Origin: JACVRW01 sp963734365
GTDB taxonomy: Bacteria > Actinomycetota > Thermoleophilia > Solirubrobacterales > Thermoleophilaceae
DNA length: 64,000 bases
Direction: 5' to 3'
Assembly: GCA_963734365.1 (NCBI GenBank)
Contig: CAVTGV010000008.1
Span: 186,001-250,000, forward strand
Below the pieces are notes generated by a model. The model saw only the letters and a list, made by a program, of their open reading frames with translations. It ran no database searches and was not told the origin of the DNA. A program made the translations under genes and the position numbers. Each line of letters starts with the position of its first letter. Within the stretch, counting starts at the first letter, position 1. This document shows positions 61,202-64,000 of this stretch, in pieces.

Positions 61202-62932
61202 GTGTCCCAACCCGATCCCGCGCCCACGTCGTCGGGCGGCACGCTCTACGGCAGCCGCCACGCGATCTCGGCAGGCCACTACCTTGCCGCCTCGGCCGGC
61301 TTCTCCATCCTCGAGGCCGGCGGCAACGCCACGGACGCCGGCTGTGCCGCGGGCATCGCCCTTGCCGTGTTGTGCCCCTTCGAGGTTGGCTTCGCCGGGG
61401 TGGCGCCGATCATGATTCGGGAGGCCGACGGGGACGTGGTCACGCTGGCCGGGCTGGGCGGCTGGCCGCGCAGCATCCCACCGGACCTGTTCCTTCGCGA
61501 ACACGGCGGGGCGATCCCGGTGGGGCTGCTGCAGACCGTGGTTCCCGCGGCCCCGGATGCGTGGCTGAGCGCCCTACGCGACTTCGGCACGATGTCCTTC
61601 GGCGAGGTCGCCTCCGAGGCGATTCGCTTCGCGCGCGAGGGCTTTGCCGTCTATGAGCTGTTCGCCGAGTCGGTGGCGGAGGAGGCGGCCTCCTACGCGC
61701 TGTGGCCGTCCAACGCCGCGCTGTTCACGCCCCGGGGGCGAGCGCCCGAGGTGGGGGAGCGCTTCCTCCAGGAGGATCTGGCCGGGACGCTGGATCTGAT
61801 GGCCGACGAGGAGCGAAGGGCGGCTCCGGGAGGGCGCCTGGCAGGACTCGAGGCGGCGCGCTCGGCCTTCTACACGGGCGAGATCGCGCAGCGAATCGTC
61901 GCTTACCACGAGACGCACGGCGGTTATCTCACGGCGGCCGACCTCGCGTCGTTTCGAACCCCGCGCGAAGCCCCCGTCCGCGTCCGCTGGCGCGACTTCG
62001 AGCTGTTCACCTGTGGCCCTTGGTGTCAGGGCCCGGTGCTCGCCGAGGCGCTGCTGTTGATCGAGCACATGGGGTTGTCGGCCGCCAGCATCGACGACCC
62101 GGACTACGCCCATCTCCTGATCGAGGTCCTGAAGGCCGCCTTTGCCGACCGCGAGTACCGCTACGGCGATCCGAACTTCGTGGATGTCGGCGTCGATCAG
62201 CTGATGTCAGATGAGCACCTCGAGGCGCGGGCGGCGGGAATCGATCGCCGGCGCGCCTACCCCGAGCTGCCCGGTCCGATCGGAGCGGATCCTTCCCTCG
62301 TCGACCTCCTGCCCTCGCCCGAGCCGACCGCCTCGGTCGGTGGCCACAGTGACACGTCGTACGTGTGCGTCGTCGACCGCTGGGGCAACGTCTTCTCGGC
62401 TACTCCCTCCGACGCGTCCTCAGAATCACCGGTGATCCCGGGCACGGGTTTCGTGCCGTCCACCCGCGGGACTCAGTCGCGCACCGACCCTCGTCACCCC
62501 TCAGGCGTCGCTCCGGGCAAGCGGCCGAGATTGACGCCGAGCCCCGCACTGGCCGTGCGCGACGACGGCTCGGTCTTCGTGTTCGGATGCCCCGGAGGTG
62601 ACATGCAGGCGCAGGCGATGCTGCAGGTGTTCGTGAACGTCTTCCACTTCGGTCTGGACGTCCAGGAGGCCATCGATGCTCCTCGCATCTCCACGTGGAG
62701 CTTTCCGAACTCGTTCGCGCCTCACGAATACCGTCCCAATCACGTCGCGGTGGAGGGTCGTTACGGAGATCGCTTCCTCGATGACCTGACGGCCAGAGGT
62801 CATTCCGTGGAGCGCTGGCCGGACTACACCCGGCTGGCGGCGGCGGTCGAAGCCATCTACGTGGACGCGAGCGGAGGGTTCTTGCGCGCCGGTGCGGATC
62901 CGCGCCAGCCGGCGGGCGCCGTCGTCGCGTGA
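61202..62932 (+). CDS. Gamma-glutamyltransferase-family Ntn hydrolase
   Basis: A 576-residue protein. The autoprocessing/nucleophile Thr is T385 in HSDTSYVCVVD; upstream AGGNATDAGCAAGIALAV is the N-terminal GGT signature and GKRPRLTPSPALAV, CPGGDMQAQAMLQV the small-subunit signature. No signal peptide is seen, so it is probably cytoplasmic, in contrast to many GGTs. It hydrolyses gamma-glutamyl or similar amides. GTG start at 61202. Relatives include acylases, so the exact amide substrate is uncertain. Confidence 0.9.
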   Translation: MSQPDPAPTSSGGTLYGSRHAISAGHYLAASAGFSILEAGGNATDAGCAAGIALAVLCPFEVGFAGVAPIMIREADGDVVTLAGLGGWPRSIPPDLFLREHGGAIPVGLLQTVVPAAPDAWLSALRDFGTMSFGEVASEAIRFAREGFAVYELFAESVAEEAASYALWPSNAALFTPRGRAPEVGERFLQEDLAGTLDLMADEERRAAPGGRLAGLEAARSAFYTGEIAQRIVAYHETHGGYLTAADLASFRTPREAPVRVRWRDFELFTCGPWCQGPVLAEALLLIEHMGLSAASIDDPDYAHLLIEVLKAAFADREYRYGDPNFVDVGVDQLMSDEHLEARAAGIDRRRAYPELPGPIGADPSLVDLLPSPEPTASVGGHSDTSYVCVVDRWGNVFSATPSDASSESPVIPGTGFVPSTRGTQSRTDPRHPSGVAPGKRPRLTPSPALAVRDDGSVFVFGCPGGDMQAQAMLQVFVNVFHFGLDVQEAIDAPRISTWSFPNSFAPHEYRPNHVAVEGRYGDRFLDDLTARGHSVERWPDYTRLAAAVEAIYVDASGGFLRAGADPRQPAGAVVA

Positions 62933-62938
62933 CGACGA

Positions 62939-63775
62939 TCAGCCCGGTGCAGAGGAGTCCGGGAGCTCGAGCCAGTCCCGCCAACGGATGCCGGCCGAGA
63001 AGCCTCCGTCGTAGGTGACCACGCTGCCGCTCATGTACGAGGCGTCGTCCGAGGCGATGAACGCATAGAGGGCGGCGATTTCGGCTGGATCCCCTGCGCG
63101 GTCCATCGGGATCTTCAGCCTGTACTTGGCCCAGAACTCAGCGTTCTCGACCATCGGAGCGCTCGCACGGGTCCTGATCATGCCCGGGACGATCGCGTTC
63201 ACACGGATGCCGTGGGGTGCGAGGTCGATCGCCATCACCTGGGTCAGCGTCGACACGGCGGCCTTGGCGGCGCTGAAGGCGGCCGTGTGCTCGTCACCCA
63301 TGAAGGAGTTCGTCGACGAGGTGTTGATGATCACGCCGCCGCCCCGGCTGGCCATCACACGGGCGGCCCGCTGGCCGAGGAGGAAAGTGGCCTTCACGTT
63401 GACGTCGAACGTCCGTTCAAACGTCTCGAGACTCGCTTCGAGGAACGGGTCGGGGTAGCGGATGAAGCCCACCGTCACGACCAGGATGTCGAGTCCGGCG
63501 CCGTGCTCGGTCGCCCGCTCGACGGCGGCGTCCGCTCCGGCGACCTCGGCCACGTCCAGCGCAGCTCCGGCCACGTCGTGGCCCGCGTCGCGGAGCTCCG
63601 ACAGCGTGGTCTCGAGGGCGTCGGCGTCGGCCGGCGCTCCGACGATGAAGACGCGTGCGCCTTCACCGGCCAGCCGGGTGGCGACGGCCTGTCCGATGCC
63701 GCTGCTGCCGCCCGCGACGAGCGCGCTGCGACCCGAGAACCTGCCCTGCGACCCTGCCGGGTCAACCATGCTCAT
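62939..63775 (-). CDS. SDR-family protein with Phe in place of the catalytic Tyr
   Basis: A 278-residue SDR fold: ALVAGGSSGIGQAVATRL (cofactor site), the NNAG position is VTVGF, the Ser region IINTSSTNSFMG is normal, but the YxxxK motif is F167-SAA-K171 (AAFSAAKAAV). The C-terminus has GSVVTYDGGFSAGI. Loss of the Tyr hydroxyl should impair classical dehydrogenation, so it may be a non-enzymatic partner or use other chemistry. ATG 63775 begins MSMVDPAG. It converges on the gamma-glutamyltransferase gene with 6 bases between. Confidence 0.86.
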   Translation of the reverse strand: MSMVDPAGSQGRFSGRSALVAGGSSGIGQAVATRLAGEGARVFIVGAPADADALETTLSELRDAGHDVAGAALDVAEVAGADAAVERATEHGAGLDILVVTVGFIRYPDPFLEASLETFERTFDVNVKATFLLGQRAARVMASRGGGVIINTSSTNSFMGDEHTAAFSAAKAAVSTLTQVMAIDLAPHGIRVNAIVPGMIRTRASAPMVENAEFWAKYRLKIPMDRAGDPAEIAALYAFIASDDASYMSGSVVTYDGGFSAGIRWRDWLELPDSSAPG

Positions 63776-64000
63776 CGTCCTCCGTGCCGGGGGCGAATGG
63801 CGCCGAGACTCCAGCGGCTTGCACGCGGAGGTAAGAATACTTGACAACTTCGCCTCTTCGGCCATACAGTGCGATCGAGGTCCTCAAGACGCAGAAACAG
63901 ACGAGGCCAAGGGGGAGGGCGCGTGTCCGAGCGTCAAAGTGTTCATCGAGCGACCCACCGCGCGGACGCGTAGGCACGGGCGTGGATCAGAACTCCCCGC
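63776..64000 (+). other. Window-end intergenic region with a possible promoter
   Basis: No supported gene. TTGACA (63841-63846) and TACAGT (63865-63870) with an 18-bp spacer could be a rightward promoter. AGGGGGAGGG at 63910-63919 precedes a GTG at 63923, but that frame stops after 17 codons. A real gene may start here and be shifted, or begin after 63980. Confidence 0.35.

Overview
The window is high-GC DNA (roughly 70% or more by eye) with tightly packed genes, many GTG/TTG starts and frequent 4-base start/stop overlaps. Gene content fits a soil-type actinobacterium, most likely Thermoleophilia/Solirubrobacterales: an uncharacterised HhH-GPD protein of the actinobacterial type, an LPXTG-like surface protein, thermoleophilia-style secreted Ig-like proteins and a full beta-oxidation set. 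The placement is inferred from content; no marker gene was compared.

Layout. 0-4.7 kb: a signalling pair (C-terminal part of a hybrid histidine kinase, then a REC-PAS-GAF-SpoIIE phosphatase-HATPase protein) and a metallo-hydrolase. 4.7-13.5 kb: a secreted protein, an unusual SCP2-SCP2-R2-like diiron fusion, an LPTTG surface protein, a PAP2 membrane enzyme, a flippase-like membrane protein, thioredoxin reductase and an aldonolactone oxidase. 13.5-18.1 kb (minus): two tandem sulfatases and a PLP racemase/aldolase-fold enzyme. 18.1-27.8 kb: RhtA-like exporter, PHP phosphoesterase, winged-helix protein, aconitase, a TetR/MFS efflux unit and a desulfurase-like PLP enzyme. 27.8-36.8 kb: fatty-acid metabolism (TetR and crotonase, acyl-CoA dehydrogenase, enoyl-CoA hydratase, 3-hydroxyacyl-CoA dehydrogenase, thiolase) with a PLP decarboxylase and a Ser/Thr kinase between. 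36.8-47.5 kb: housekeeping and redox genes (rhodanese, Nudix, OsmC, cobalamin adenosyltransferase, DUF1015), a TetR-glycosyltransferase operon and a hydrolase-DUF1326-DUF2182 operon. 47.5-50.8 kb: a small degraded phage-like element integrated in tRNA-Arg, bounded by 48-bp direct repeats. 50.9-52.4 kb: a secreted seven-repeat beta-propeller. 52.9-63.8 kb: a catabolic block (FAD hydroxylase, two peptidase-type hydrolases, amidohydrolase, ureohydrolase, SnoaL-like protein, two SDRs, MBL hydrolase, gamma-glutamyltransferase).

Two themes cut across the window. First, five otherwise well-conserved genes are each broken by a single-base indel (near 15736, 17282, 28126, 30775 and 42069). Either the assembly carries residual indel errors or this strain has several fresh pseudogenes; each reads as one normal protein once one base is corrected. 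Second, all three TetR genes have clear operator-like repeats in their promoter regions, which gives specific regulon predictions.

The most unusual single gene is the diiron fusion at 6456-8291, followed by the deletion-derivative element in tRNA-Arg and the ureohydrolase/amidohydrolase pair with an altered active site.
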